Notes under the pieces: generated by a model
What the model saw: the letters and a program-made list of their open reading frames with translations, nothing else
Database searches by the model: none
What the model was told of the DNA's origin: nothing
Shown here: positions 11,412-22,357 of the stretch, in pieces
Position numbering within the stretch: position 1 is the first letter of the stretch
Layout of the letters: each line of letters begins with the position of its first letter
From: Cryoendolithus antarcticus
Lineage: Eukaryota; Ascomycota; Dothideomycetes; Cladosporiales; Cladosporiaceae
Length of the DNA: 64,000 bases
NCBI GenBank assembly: GCA_002077065.1
Contig: NAJO01000002.1
Span: 868,001-932,000 of the forward strand
Reading direction: 5' to 3'
Translations under genes and position numbers: made by a program

Positions 11412-13058
11412 CCACCAGCCCCTGATGCAACCCCGATGATACTTGCACCAGCACTCCAGCCTCCCCATTTCCACACCCGGCAGGAACTCCTCCATGCAGA
11501 TCGCGCATTCTTGCTCCTTCCCTTCACTATCAAGGCAGTCCTTCTCGGTCGCAATGTAGTTGATCATGCCACGTGATCGATGGACGGAGCTTGCTCGTGC
11601 GCGAGCTGCGGTGCGACTGTTGGCGCGACCAGAATCGGGAGAGTCATGGTACAAGTCGTCGAAGGAGAACGAGTCTGACGACGGTACCGTGGCGAAAGCC
11701 TCATTGACGCGGTGTGGGACGCCTGGCAAAGTGTTGCGAGCAGGCGAACCCGACCGCGTTGCGAGGCAGGCGATGATGTGTTGCTCACGTAATTCTTCTC
11801 CAGGAGAGAGCTCATTGCCACAGACTGGACACTCGTCTTCCTCCGCGACCTGCCTGCGGGGACGCGATGATGTCGGCGGCGTCGAAGGTGCTTGCATCGC
11901 GGCCGGCAGCGAGCTAGGTACGATGGGCCTGCGCGGCGCTCTGGGCGTGTACCCAGGTGGCGCTACGAGAAAGCTGGCACCAGGACTTAGAGTGTCACGC
12001 GTGGAAGAGACCGTACTGGAAGAGTCATGACCTCTCAAGAGCCCAGGGTGCTGCATCGTGGTGGGCGCCAGACCCGCGCCATATACGGTAGGCTGACGAC
12101 CAGGAGGGCCATTTGGCGACCAGTGAGGGTGTGGGACCCCGTTCGACGAGAAAGCTCGTACACGGCGCCCATCTCTCTGACGCGGCGATGGATTTGGTGA
12201 CGGTGCATCGGAGGGATATCGAGGCTGTGGTCGTTGCGATCGAGGGTTTGTGGGAGGTGGCGGGAGCACATTCACTGCGCTATATTGCAGCCATGATGGA
12301 AGCTCATTACGGTTTTCAGGTAGTTGACCCCATGGTATCTCGGGGTGCGAAACTCTTCGCTCTGGCTCTGGTGAAGGTCGATGTAGAGGTGCCGTGGGTT
12401 GTACTGCAGGTGGCGTCCAGGGATCAGGCACACAAGGCTTGCAAACGCGTACTTGCTGGGCACCCTGCACACGCATAATCTCTCCTGGGGCCTTGACGAT
12501 GTATTCGCGCGGTATAGTGATCATATGCGGGCTGCAGTCCCCACAGACGACTCGACCACACTTACGACAGTGATGCTTCCTGAACCTCCAGCTAAACTCT
12601 TGCTCGCATACAGGGCATTTCGTAACTTCAGCATCGGGTTGCCAAGGTGGTAAAATGACTTCTGATGTGCCGCTTTCTCTCCGGTGTCGTCGTGACGAAT
12701 CTGTCCCGCCGGCCTCGCGCGCAGCCTGAATGCCTTGTGTGATCCCGCTAACAGTGCTCGGCCGCCGTGGTGGGGGGCTTGTCAAATCGATAGGCGCATC
12801 TAGGCTGCGTCCGACGCCATTCCCTTGTGTAGAAGGGTTTGTGTCGTATGGGTAATCTACACGCCCCTGATGAGCAGCCGCCGTCAAGCGACGCTTGCGT
12901 TCAGACTCAGCACGCGCAGGTCTTGATCGCTCAACGGATGGTGGTCTCTCAGGTGTCTCGTCATCTCTTCCTTCGTCGCGGAGAAATCCATCCCAGGCAA
13001 GCGAGTCGCCCTCATTGCCTGTCGGCGTCGCTTGGGGTCGATCACGGTGACTGCTCAT
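11364..13058 (-). CDS. FYVE zinc-finger and RING-type protein, putative endosomal E3
   Basis: A single-exon protein of 564 residues. Residues about 139-210 form a FYVE finger: the WxxD motif (WQPD), the CxxC pair, the phosphatidylinositol-3-phosphate-binding core RKHHCRKCG, and a closing CKPC are all present. This predicts binding to endosomal or vacuolar membranes. Residues about 410-431 form a CxxC...H...C mini-finger resembling ubiquitin-binding C2HC fingers. Residues about 518-560 resemble a RING (CAIC, CWCKYH, C, then CPVH); the last ligand pair is C-P-x-H rather than C-P-x-C, so fold and activity need testing. The linkers are proline- and serine-rich. The FYVE plus RING combination recalls yeast Pib1, though the extra finger and length differ. 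The 3' end is part of a 160-bp tandem duplication. E3 activity is inferred. Confidence 0.85.
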   Translation of the reverse strand: MSSHRDRPQATPTGNEGDSLAWDGFLRDEGRDDETPERPPSVERSRPARAESERKRRLTAAAHQGRVDYPYDTNPSTQGNGVGRSLDAPIDLTSPPPRRPSTVSGITQGIQAAREAGGTDSSRRHRRESGTSEVILPPWQPDAEVTKCPVCEQEFSWRFRKHHCRKCGRVVCGDCSPHMITIPREYIVKAPGEIMRVQGAQQVRVCKPCVPDPWTPPAVQPTAPLHRPSPEPERRVSHPEIPWGQLPENRNELPSWLQYSAVNVLPPPPTNPRSQRPQPRYPSDAPSPNPSPRQRDGRRVRAFSSNGVPHPHWSPNGPPGRQPTVYGAGLAPTTMQHPGLLRGHDSSSTVSSTRDTLSPGASFLVAPPGYTPRAPRRPIVPSSLPAAMQAPSTPPTSSRPRRQVAEEDECPVCGNELSPGEELREQHIIACLATRSGSPARNTLPGVPHRVNEAFATVPSSDSFSFDDLYHDSPDSGRANSRTAARARASSVHRSRGMINYIATEKDCLDSEGKEQECAICMEEFLPGVEMGRLECWCKYHRGCIRGWWYVKGPGSCPVHVVQE

Positions 13059-13488
13059 AGTGTCGCGTGCGCAGTTCAGAGTTGATTGCGTATCATCCCG
13101 CTCAGCGAGTGTTTCACTGAGATTTTCACGTCATCAAACGACTGGCAACCTGTGGCATATTGCGATGAAGTCTGGGGGGAGAAGGTACAGCGAAAGCTGT
13201 AGCAGTGAAGTCAGAGGCTCGTGTCATGTCCATCAGTGAACTGCGGCCGTTAGGTTAACTTATCTATATATGGATAAGGTAAGCTTCCCCGCCGCCACAT
13301 CCGCCGATCGAAGTTGCCTGCCGGTCGGCACTCAGAAGTCTATTATTCCTTGAAATTCGACTACCAGAAAGCAGGACTACGTAGTGAGTACCTCGTAGTC
13401 TAGAGGCTTACAGATCATAACGACGATGCACGCCCTGGACAGCCGAGCAGTGGATGCAATGCGTACTATCAAAGCCCTGTACAGATTG
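13059..13488. other. Spacer between FYVE/RING and EDEM genes
   Basis: About 430 bp with no gene. It contains a TATA-like stretch (TATCTATATATGGATA, 13260-13275) about 200 bp upstream of the FYVE/RING start codon, which is transcribed leftward, so it could belong to that promoter. Nothing else stands out. Confidence 0.4.
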
Positions 13489-16400
13489 CTACAACGCTAT
13501 CATGTTGCCAATCGGCACGCCCATACTTTCAAACCAGTATCGCCTTTTGACACCTAAACCAGTACCCAACGCCTCTCGTGCATCCTCTATTATACTGCCA
13601 TGGTCATCCATCGTTGCAACGACGCGTGCGGCACTGCGCAAAGCAGCCACGTGATCGTCGTTCCCATCAACCATGACCATCGCAATCCTAACGCGTCGCT
13701 CGACCCCAGCAGGCGTTCGCTGTATCTCGTCAAGCAGTGGTCGTATCAGTCCGCTACCGAGATGACCGCCATTCAGTCCCTCGTTCGGCGCTTTGCTTTC
13801 AGGCGTCGATAGAACGATCACCAGCTGCAAGGCTTCTGGGGATGCTGCGAAGGCTGGTATGTTGGCAAGCTTTGTATTGAATGAGCAGCCGCCACGTTTG
13901 ATCACCAGGATCTGATGGGATCGTACGATGCCAAACGGCAGGCGATGATCGCAAAGCGTCGATTCGAGGAAGTAGATTGACGTGTGTGGCAGTCTACCGA
14001 CTTGTAATGTCAGCGGGTCTGCTGTGTCGAGCGTAAGAGGCAGAGGCGCAGCACCTGGACCAGTCGGTAGTATGGCGGGTATAAGTGTCCGCATCAGCGT
14101 TGGTGGTGGAGGTAGCGTTGGCAGCTCAGAACTCAATTCTCCGTTCAATGTCGAGTCGAGAGCACTGCGACCTCCAGAGGTGTGGTTGCCAATCGGTACG
14201 TTGGTCCGGCTATCGGTGGGCTCGTTGTCTGCAGCAGCACTCTTGCTGATAGCTGGCTGCACGAAGTCGACCACCAGGTCAAGCATTTCCAGATCCTTGA
14301 CGCGTTTGAAGTTGGGATCTGCGGGCGCGACCCCATCCTGTGCTTCCGCCGACAACACGACTTTCTCATCTTTTCCCAACGCCCAGTTCGCAACTCCGGA
14401 GACCCGATACTGCTGACCCATGTCCAACTCAATCGTCAGCCCATTAGCGTTTGGCAGAATCAATGACCTCGGCTCTTGCACCATGCTCAGTCGCAGATTC
14501 GACAGCGAGCTGATCACAATTCCGTCCACGATCTTCTGGAGCGATCCAAGGTTCATGACGCCTTTGGCGGCGTTCAAGTCTCCTGTATTGAGGTTAGGGA
14601 AGGTCAGGGTGCTCAATATCTGCGTTCGAGTTGGCGCGCTGGTCCCGTACGAAGGCACGAGAGACTGAGGCAAAGTCCATGGGTAGTACGTGTAGTTCGT
14701 CGGACTCCGAATGTCTTCGATGGTTATTGCGGCGGAGTGTTCAGACGCAGGCTGCAAGTGAGACGAGCGTGAAGCTTCAACAGGAACCAGATGCAGTTGA
14801 GCCATTGCGGCAGCGTGGAAGAAGTCGGGTCGATTGACGATGCTACTTCCGGTAAAGGGCGCACTTCTCTGATGGATCGGGCAGGTGGGCGCCGGCAACG
14901 TAGGTCCTTCTGCAGCTGACTGCGTTGTCTTGCTAGGCTTGCTTTGTGTACCTGCCGATCGGTGATGCTTTGGGATGATCAACGGATGACCTTCAGTCGT
15001 AAACACAACAGACGCATCCAAGTGATTGAGGGGATGATTTTCATCGAACAGCAAGTAAAGATACTTCGCTGTTTCACCCAGAAAGAAGCTCTCCATGCGA
15101 TCTCGCTGCTCTCCCGTAGTAACATCTCCCAGGTCCGCCCAGCCACATCGCGTCCAGCACCTTCGGCGGATGTCGCGTAAGGTCATCTCGCCTACATGCA
15201 AGTAGAAGTCATCTCTGGTAGCTTGATACAGATAGTAGGTTGACTCAATGAACTCTGGGCGGCCAGCCCAATGCTTGAAATGATGATCAATGTAGGCATT
15301 ATTAGTATGCCATCGCTCTGGCAATGCGCCATATCTGGTCCATAGTGCAGCGAATAGCAAATGACTTTCAATCGCTTCGTCCAGCTCGCCAGCTAGGGTC
15401 AGGAGACCAGGATAGTAAGCGCTGAGGTTATCGATCCAAGTGTAACGTGGTGCTCCAGTCACGAGATCAGCTTGACCATAGTACGGGTACTTTTCGGTAG
15501 CGGTGATACGATGAACATGGCGCTTCACGGCGGAGTGAGCCAGTTCCCACGCTTGCAAGAATGCGTCCGAGGTGTCTGATAGCGGTGACTCCTCGTCCTC
15601 GGACAGGCCGGAGAACATGATCGACGACTTGAGAGCGTATTCGAAGAAGCTGTCAACACCTGCGCCGATGCCGGCGAGAGGCGGAAGGGTCCATTGACCT
15701 GTCTCTGAATCGATGCCATTACCGATCAGACCAATCGCACTTCGTCGTTGAAAGACAGCCCAAAAAGCATGCTTTGCCAGACGCTCGAATCGCATATCAC
15801 CCGTTAGGCGCGAAAGAGTGGTGAACTCGAGCACCAGACTGCCTGCTCCAGCGGCACAGTTCTCCGTGATCTCGCGCGAATCCGTCGAGGTGCCGTCGAG
15901 CCGACAAACACCATCTTCGCTGTCTCGGTAGAACGGTATACCATGTCTGAGGTTTACGCGGGGATAGGGAATTCCAGTAGCAGTGTCGAACGCGGGTAAC
16001 AGGCGGCTGGCCAGATCGTGCGCGAGGCGAAGCAATTGTCCATTGTAGACGAATCCTTGCCAGTCAATGCCTACAACTCCGTTTCTCTGCTCGTGTACTT
16101 CTGGCGCATAACCTCGGATTGGCAGCTCCCCGACTGCGAACAGATGCGCCGACAGTAGCCCACCTACGCCCCGGATGTTCGTCTCGAAGACTTGCACTTT
16201 GCTGTCCAGGTCAAACCCGCATGCCTTGCTTCCGCACGGATGCACGCTTCCGCCATCCCCGTACAGATTTACCAGCGCTATCACGCCAGCCTGGAAGTCT
16301 GCAAGCGGACTGTGCCCATCCACACTCTCCTCGCCTGATGCCAATATTGCAAGCGTAGACAGCGAGTCTACCAGCGTCACGCTGTAATTGCCCAGTACAT

Positions 16401-16641
16401 CGTTCAGTCCGATATCCGCTGGATCTTCCCTATTCCTGGTTTGAGGCTTGCACGAGATGGGTCGCAATTCATCCTCGGGAAATGCGTGTTTCATGTAATT
16501 AGTGTAGCCATGGTAGTAAAGATCTCTCGTATCTTGTCGCAAGTGAGATACTGTCTCATCTGTCATGCCATGACTGTGTGAGACCCATCCGAGGCCGAGT
16601 AATGTGAGAGCCTGGAGGGGTGGCCATTTGAGGATGCGCAT
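13489..16641 (-). CDS. MNL1: EDEM-type GH47 alpha-mannosidase with PA domain
   Basis: Probable ER-lumenal alpha-1,2-mannosidase that trims N-glycans on misfolded glycoproteins and marks them for ER-associated degradation (yeast Htm1/Mnl1, mammalian EDEM). Intronless, 1050 residues. Residues 1-25 look like a signal peptide ending near SHSHG. The GH47 domain covers about 35-510 and shows family segments such as LNDVLGNYSVTLVDSL, the SFFLGETAKYLYLLFDENHP block and FTTEGHPL. EDEM proteins share these, including the TEGHP end. A long middle region of lower conservation follows. Residues about 860-1010 resemble a protease-associated (PA) domain (IVIKRGGCSF-like core at about 920), as in larger EDEM members. 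No C-terminal HDEL is present; retention would need another mechanism. The call is firm; the activity on particular glycans is inferred from the family. Confidence 0.92.
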   Translation of the reverse strand: MRILKWPPLQALTLLGLGWVSHSHGMTDETVSHLRQDTRDLYYHGYTNYMKHAFPEDELRPISCKPQTRNREDPADIGLNDVLGNYSVTLVDSLSTLAILASGEESVDGHSPLADFQAGVIALVNLYGDGGSVHPCGSKACGFDLDSKVQVFETNIRGVGGLLSAHLFAVGELPIRGYAPEVHEQRNGVVGIDWQGFVYNGQLLRLAHDLASRLLPAFDTATGIPYPRVNLRHGIPFYRDSEDGVCRLDGTSTDSREITENCAAGAGSLVLEFTTLSRLTGDMRFERLAKHAFWAVFQRRSAIGLIGNGIDSETGQWTLPPLAGIGAGVDSFFEYALKSSIMFSGLSEDEESPLSDTSDAFLQAWELAHSAVKRHVHRITATEKYPYYGQADLVTGAPRYTWIDNLSAYYPGLLTLAGELDEAIESHLLFAALWTRYGALPERWHTNNAYIDHHFKHWAGRPEFIESTYYLYQATRDDFYLHVGEMTLRDIRRRCWTRCGWADLGDVTTGEQRDRMESFFLGETAKYLYLLFDENHPLNHLDASVVFTTEGHPLIIPKHHRSAGTQSKPSKTTQSAAEGPTLPAPTCPIHQRSAPFTGSSIVNRPDFFHAAAMAQLHLVPVEASRSSHLQPASEHSAAITIEDIRSPTNYTYYPWTLPQSLVPSYGTSAPTRTQILSTLTFPNLNTGDLNAAKGVMNLGSLQKIVDGIVISSLSNLRLSMVQEPRSLILPNANGLTIELDMGQQYRVSGVANWALGKDEKVVLSAEAQDGVAPADPNFKRVKDLEMLDLVVDFVQPAISKSAAADNEPTDSRTNVPIGNHTSGGRSALDSTLNGELSSELPTLPPPPTLMRTLIPAILPTGPGAAPLPLTLDTADPLTLQVGRLPHTSIYFLESTLCDHRLPFGIVRSHQILVIKRGGCSFNTKLANIPAFAASPEALQLVIVLSTPESKAPNEGLNGGHLGSGLIRPLLDEIQRTPAGVERRVRIAMVMVDGNDDHVAALRSAARVVATMDDHGSIIEDAREALGTGLGVKRRYWFESMGVPIGNMIAL

Positions 16642-17964
16642 TGGGCTGCATTTGATGCGCTGAAGCGGTCATTCCATTGAGGTGAAAGGAAGTACACTGT
16701 GGGCTAGGCTGTTACTGCTAAATGTAGGCTATATCGCACGACCATGAAGCTATGACTACACGAGGATATGTGCGAGGGAACAAAGTGTACATCTGGTCTC
16801 GTGCTCACGTCAGTTGGACCCAACGTAGTCCGGAAGCGGCTAAGACGGGTGCGGCTAGCGCTAAAGTGAACTCCTATATGAAGGTAACTTACATGTATGT
16901 AAGGTTGGCAAATCAGTTTGTCTCATAGAAAATTGGCAAGTAGCTCCCTGTCTCAACAAGCGTACTGCACGTGTCACGTCCTGTCTGATCAACACTCTAA
17001 GATGTCGTTGTCGAGAGCTGGAGTCGCGGCCAGCAGCTGCACCCATCTGCGGCAATGTCAACCTCGCTCCCAATACGTCTTCAGTTTCGAAGTCAACTTT
17101 GCACTTTGCCACAGGATGGTTCCGATGGAGAGACATCGGGCTAGCAGCAACGATGTAGCCGTGCTCTGCAACACTCTATGAGCCAGACCGACACCATAGC
17201 ATGTTTGCCAGTCAACCCGACGGACCAACAAGATGCCTTCGCGAAAGGCTACCGCGTGCAAGCCCTCAGATGTCCCTGAGCCCACAGATGTGCGAGCCGC
17301 TCAACTCGCCAGCTACGTCGCCGAGTCAATGTCGTTGCTTGCTTTCGACGACGGGACTCTATCATAGCATCGTGAGCATGCCCAGGACGCAGTGGATGAT
17401 CACGAGTCTGTCGAACTCAGCGGAGTGCTGAAACCTTCCGGCTACTTGGGTAGTATGGTAGTGGACGTTCTGCTCATACCAAGACGTGCTTTGCAGCAAA
17501 ATGTGCTTCGTGGCTTCAATTGTACCCATCGCTGCGCTTCTCAGACGCGTGCCGTTATGCATGTTTCCATCGTGTGTCCGTGTGGCTCCCGTTTTACGCG
17601 ATGCCAACTTGAGCAAGAAATGACCGCTCAGATGGCGTTGATTTCATGCACCTGCCATGCATCTTGCCTGCAGGTTCTCGTCATGGAGCTTCCACGGCTG
17701 TATTCTTAGATGCCTTCTGAGACAGCCTTTGCAGCACGAGCAAATCCGCGAAATTTGATGGCGCTTTAGCGAACTCGCACCCTCCCTGTATCTGACCACG
17801 CGCGAGCTCGAGACCTTCCATGTGCGCCTGAGACAATGTCTCTTCACATGGTTTTCTAGTTCATCGTTCTAAGATTCTTCCACTGCTTCTAGCCTGCGTA
17901 CAGCGTCATCGTATTGAGCAATATGTACGTATCGTGAAGATCGCACGATACCGATCTCGGAATA
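16642..17964. other. Divergent intergenic region
   Basis: About 1.3 kb between the EDEM gene (leftward) and the coiled-coil gene (rightward), so it should hold both promoters. Short open frames here have no recognisable product. Nothing further can be assigned. Confidence 0.5.
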
Positions 17965-20900
17965 ATGCCCAGGGACATGAGCTGGCTCAGCCCGAAGAGG
18001 CGGCGCACTACTGGCAACCTCAGAGCCGTCAATGGGACCGTCGCGACGAATGGCTTCAGCGAGGGCATCAGCGAGGAGATGGATGTGCCCAGTCCAGGAG
18101 CTCGAAGGAGTTCTGTATCGAACGGACCTACGACACCGACAACGAGTCGACCAGCATTGCGACCTGGCTTCTTATCGTCTTCGACGAGCGCACTGCCGAA
18201 TAATCATGGCGATGGAAATTTGTTCTATGCGTACGCGCAACGGGTATGGTCTGAGCTTACGGTTGGGAAAGACAGACACTGACAGCTCGCGCATAGGCGG
18301 ACGATCAACGATCGCGATTCCTTCTAACTTTCGCATCAGCTACAGTCGCCAACGAATGGTGGCTGCTGGTTCAAGCGCACTTCACCGACTGCGCGCGACC
18401 TGGTCCACAGCTATTTTCGTTTAAGACCGACGATCTATTGGGCAAAGCTTGGAAACATGCGGATTTCGCGCACCTGAAGTCAAAGTGGATGTACATACAA
18501 TTCAACGATGCTGGCAACGTTGGAGGCGCGCCGCAGGGCATTATACCGGTGCAGGATGCGAAGGGTCATTTGCTTGGAGGGGCAGCCGGCAGTCCGGAGG
18601 CACAGCTGCGCAAGGAGACAAGAAGCGTGCGCAATGAGCTTGGAGTGCTAGAGAATCACTTTGAACGCATGATGGAAGCAGTAGAGAAGAACACGGAGCA
18701 GATCGCCGCGCTGGCCGTGAACAGGAAGGCGAACGAGCAGGCACTTGTGCAGGTAGTCAAGGACAACACTACCCATGCTCACGATCGTGAAGCTCCGAAT
18801 GGTTACAGTGAGACATCGGAGCTGAATGGTCACCTTGGACGGATTGGAGACTTGCTGGCTCGCAACCAGGAGTATGTTGAGACACTCTCGCGTCGACAGT
18901 ACGAGAGTGAGCAGAAACTGCGCGAAGCTCTTGATGATAGCAAAGCGCAGAAGCGATTAGACTACCTGGACATGAGTCAGCTCTCGTCACATCTCGATCG
19001 CATTCAGCAGATGATGGAAAAACAGGCGCGTGAGCGGAAGGACAGTGCGAAAGACCTCTGTGATACTTCTCCGAGAGTTGACTTCTCACCGGTCACAGTG
19101 CGGCTGGAGAAGGTGCTTGGTGCAGTTGAGAGCAACTCTGCTTTGATGCGTGAGATGCTTGAAGCGCGCATGAAGGATAACCCAGTCGTGAAAGCGCAAG
19201 AAACCACTCAGATCAATCTCGATCCTCTGACATCCCATCTAGAGAAGATACACAGTGCGATCGAACAGCAATCCTCGCACACGCTCGCACTGAAGGACCT
19301 CACGAAGCAGAATCGACGTGATGTCGGAGTCGATCAGAGCAAATCGCTCAGTACTGAGCATCTGAAGAAGATCCTCACTGCGATTGAGACCGGCAATACC
19401 CATGTCAAAAGTCTCGCGACGCAGGACCAGTCTTCGCTGGGGGCGTCAGCGTCGTCTTTCGATACATCCTCGTTGGAGCAGAAGCTTGGCGAATATGTAG
19501 AAGCCTTGAAGCCGGCGCCCGATAGCAACGACATCAGTCCGCTAAGTACGAAGCTAGACAAGGTCATCGAACTACAGCAGCACGCAAATGCTCAATCGCC
19601 CGTTGAACTCGATCTGTCTCCGCTTACGCAGCGACTGGACGATCTACTCGATGCTCAGCACGCAGCGACGTCGAAGCAGCACAAGGCTACCACAGCGATG
19701 TCATTGCGCTTCGACAAGCTGATCGACGGACAGCAGAAGGTTGTGGATCGCGGTCCTTTCGATGTTGGTCTTCTGTCCCAACGGCTCGACGAGATACTCA
19801 GCATGCACCGCGATGCTGCGACGGACGCACTTTCGGCGAAGGTCGATCAGCTCATCGAAGCGCAGCCACAAGTCACGGAGCAATACGATCCCTCGCCGGT
19901 ACTAGAGAAACTTGATTGCTTGGTCGCGGAGATGACGAACTTGAGGCTTTCCATGGATATGAAGCCGCTGCTCGGTCGATTGACGAGCATTCACGCAACT
20001 TCTAAGAAGAGCGCAGACAGTATAGATCGCCTTGCGAAGCTCCACCAGGATGTCAGTGGCGATGTCAAGCCATCAAGTCCTGACCTTACCCCTCTCAACG
20101 ATCACCTTGGAGATCTCCACAATGCAACAGTCCAGAACGGAGCTGCGCTAAGCAAGCTCCTGGAGCTGCACACACCACAGAATAAAAGACCGGTCACACC
20201 ACCATCGGATTATAGCCCTTTAGTCGAGCATCTCACTGCCCTGCACAGAGCAACCAAAGACAACAGTGCCCAGCTGGCTGCACTTATGAAGGCACAAGCA
20301 GCCGAGCAGAAAGCTGTAGTCCCCGCCTCCAGTGCCGTCGACTTCACGCCCCTGGCCGAACGACTCACTTACATGCACAATAGCCTCGAACGACAAGCAG
20401 AAGGCGCACGATCAGTAAGCCCAAGTGGTACCGGTCAAGCGAAATTTATCATGTCCGCTCTATCATCGCACCTCTCAAAGATCCAAGCTGTCACTGAAGC
20501 GAACGCCACCGCCGTTCAATCATTGCGAGAGACGCACCTCGCGAGGGAGAACGAGATGCATGTGTACATCTCCACTACAAACGACCAGATTCGCATGCTG
20601 CGTGAAGCGCAGAAGACTGCTCAGACGCCTGTGCTGCAAGCCGTCGCGCGGACGACAGAGGATGTGCGATCGCTGGCGCAACACCTACGAGGAGTGAACA
20701 AAACCATTACGGACTCGCGGGCAGCCTCCACAACGGAGCTGAAGGCTCTAGGCGAGCGGGCCAAGGCTTTCGAAGGAGTCCGAGACGGCCAGGTCAATCA
20801 AGTCTTGCGAGCACAGACGGAGATGGTGGACAGCGTGAGGGAGCTGGCCAAGGCGTTGAAGGAGGAGAAAAAGGAGTGTGGCCATGTTGTCATACCGCCT

Positions 20901-20972
20901 CCCAGAAAGACTGGGAAGAAAGTAGTGGGGTTTGTATATGAGAGAAGACCAGAGAGAGGAGTAGGGAAGTAA
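17965..20972 (+). CDS. Large repeat-built coiled-coil protein, function unknown
   Basis: Two exons, 17965-18243 and 18297-20972, joined by a 53-nt GTATGG...TAG intron, give 984 residues. The second exon stays in frame from its first base. Residues about 1-80 are Ser/Thr/Arg-rich and probably disordered. Residues about 80-165 form a compact aromatic segment (FYAYAQR, then NEWWLLVQAHF and FSFKTDDLLGKAWKH) that has the size and pattern of a PH-like fold, but I cannot confirm this. The rest is helical and is built from about twelve degenerate copies of a unit beginning D-[FLY]-[ST]-P-L-x-x-[RHK]-L-[DET]-[KDR]-[ILV], followed by a polar heptad stretch, spaced about 25-60 residues. The tail is Lys/Arg-rich. 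There is no transmembrane helix or signal peptide, so it is probably a cytoplasmic scaffold. I do not recognise the family. Confidence 0.75.
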
Positions 20973-21335
20973 ATGGTAGATATGATGATGAGTGGCGATA
21001 CGTGGAAGCTGCATATGTACGATATAGATTGGCTGCTGGAAATATCTTGATACATTGCTGTTCATAGCACTGCTGCAAGGCACGGTCATACAGCTTTCCC
21101 TTCATTCACGTTTCAAAGATGCTGTCGATGGATTGCCAGTGATGCCAACATACTCCTACCCGAAAGAGCAGATACAAAGACTTACGCCGATATCTGCGAA
21201 TTCCGAGCAACGTTGGTTTCGCCCAGATTTACGATGCACTCCCACGACTGTCCAATCGATCTACGCTTCAACGTAATGATATAAGGACGACCCAGGCTCA
21301 TATTTGGTATCTTAGGTGCTCCACAAAGCGCCTCC
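20973..21335. other. Spacer upstream of the tandem unknown pair
   Basis: About 360 bp without a supportable gene. It separates two genes on the same strand and should hold the terminator of the coiled-coil gene and the promoter of the next. No element was recognised. Confidence 0.45.
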
Positions 21336-22057
21336 ATGTCACAGCACGATCATACTGACGATCCCGACGCAGATTTAGATGAGATAATAGATCTCTATTC
21401 GAGCCCAATGGAACTGTGACCTTGGTCCCAACGATCGTGCGTCTGCTACGACACACATCCACCAGTGGTCCTGCTGGTATGCCCAGTCCGAACACGATCG
21501 TTGTCCAGCTACCGCCCGTCAGACCGGCTCAGGACGATACTAATGGAGCTCCATGGCGCCGCCCTCGTCGCAACGCCTGGAGTCAGAGCGACTTCGTAGA
21601 TTCGTTGCTCGAGCCTCATCGGCCGGCGCGACCAACGCTTACACCAACAGCCATCGAGGAGCAGCAACGACTCGTCAACGAGCAGATCCGACGAGAGGAG
21701 TTCGCCGCCTTGCCTGCTATAGGCGCACGTGCTAGAAGACGTGCAACGCAACGGCCTTGCATCGAAGACGCAATTCGCCGAGCAGAGCGCCATGTCATAC
21801 GACAAAGCAGAGTCGAGACGCGATCCGGTGCTCGAGATCGCTGGATTGCAGAGGCTTCTGACAGTGACGAGGAAGGCCAGGAAGAGACGCGTATCCCGAT
21901 CGCAAGATCGATCACCTTCGAAGGTAGGTTGATGCTAGAGGCAGACTCTCCGCTAGGAGCTGTGATAATTGATGAAGTGACCAGAGTCGGTGATCGTGCG
22001 CGAGCGGCGATCGTGGAATACGAGGAACGATGGTCAAGGAGACGACGACGAGCGTAG
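21336..22057 (+). CDS. Unknown arginine-rich protein, tandem paralogue 1
   Basis: Best model: exon 1 at 21336-21415 (MSQHDHTDDPDADLDEIIDL...), a 50-nt intron 21416-21465 (GTGACC...CACCAG), exon 2 at 21466-22057, giving 223 residues. Without the intron the first in-frame ATG is at 21479. The product is highly charged: a helical Glu/Arg-rich middle (IEEQQRLVNEQIRREEF), a basic stretch, an acidic run (ASDSDEEGQEE) and a conserved-looking C-terminal module RSITFEGRLMLEADSPLG. It ends in RRRRRA. The next gene downstream has the same order of elements (IE..I..AER..., an acidic run, then LTFEGRLALETDG), so the two are tandem duplicates. No domain is recognised and no signal peptide is present. The stop codon lies inside a 24-bp direct repeat. 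Confidence 0.6.
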
Positions 22058-22089
22058 TCGAGGAGACGACGACGAGCGTAGTCGAGGAG
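22038..22089. repeat. 24-bp exact direct repeat across a stop codon
   Basis: The 24-base unit starting GGAGACGACGACGAGCG is present twice in succession (22038-22061 and 22062-22085), followed by four more bases of a third copy. The stop codon of the upstream paralogue (TAG at 22055-22057) lies in the first copy, and the second copy carries an identical TAG. Confidence 0.9.
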
Positions 22090-22357
22090 TATCTCGGCGC
22101 GCGTTCATCAACGGTCCCGGACGTCGATAGAGCGGTCTGCATTGAAGCAGAAGGTACGATGCGTTTCCGTGAATGGTCGATCGCCCTTGCCAGATCTGTG
22201 ATCTGGAGTAGAACCGCTTTCTGTCCAAGAGACAGCAAGTGCCAGTTGACAGCAGTATCATAGGTCGGAAAATCATCAATACGCGATCGCTCAAGCAGAT
22301 TCAGCAACACCAGAGATCCAGAGCCAAGAAACAGCTCGTGATAAACCCAGCGCCGAG

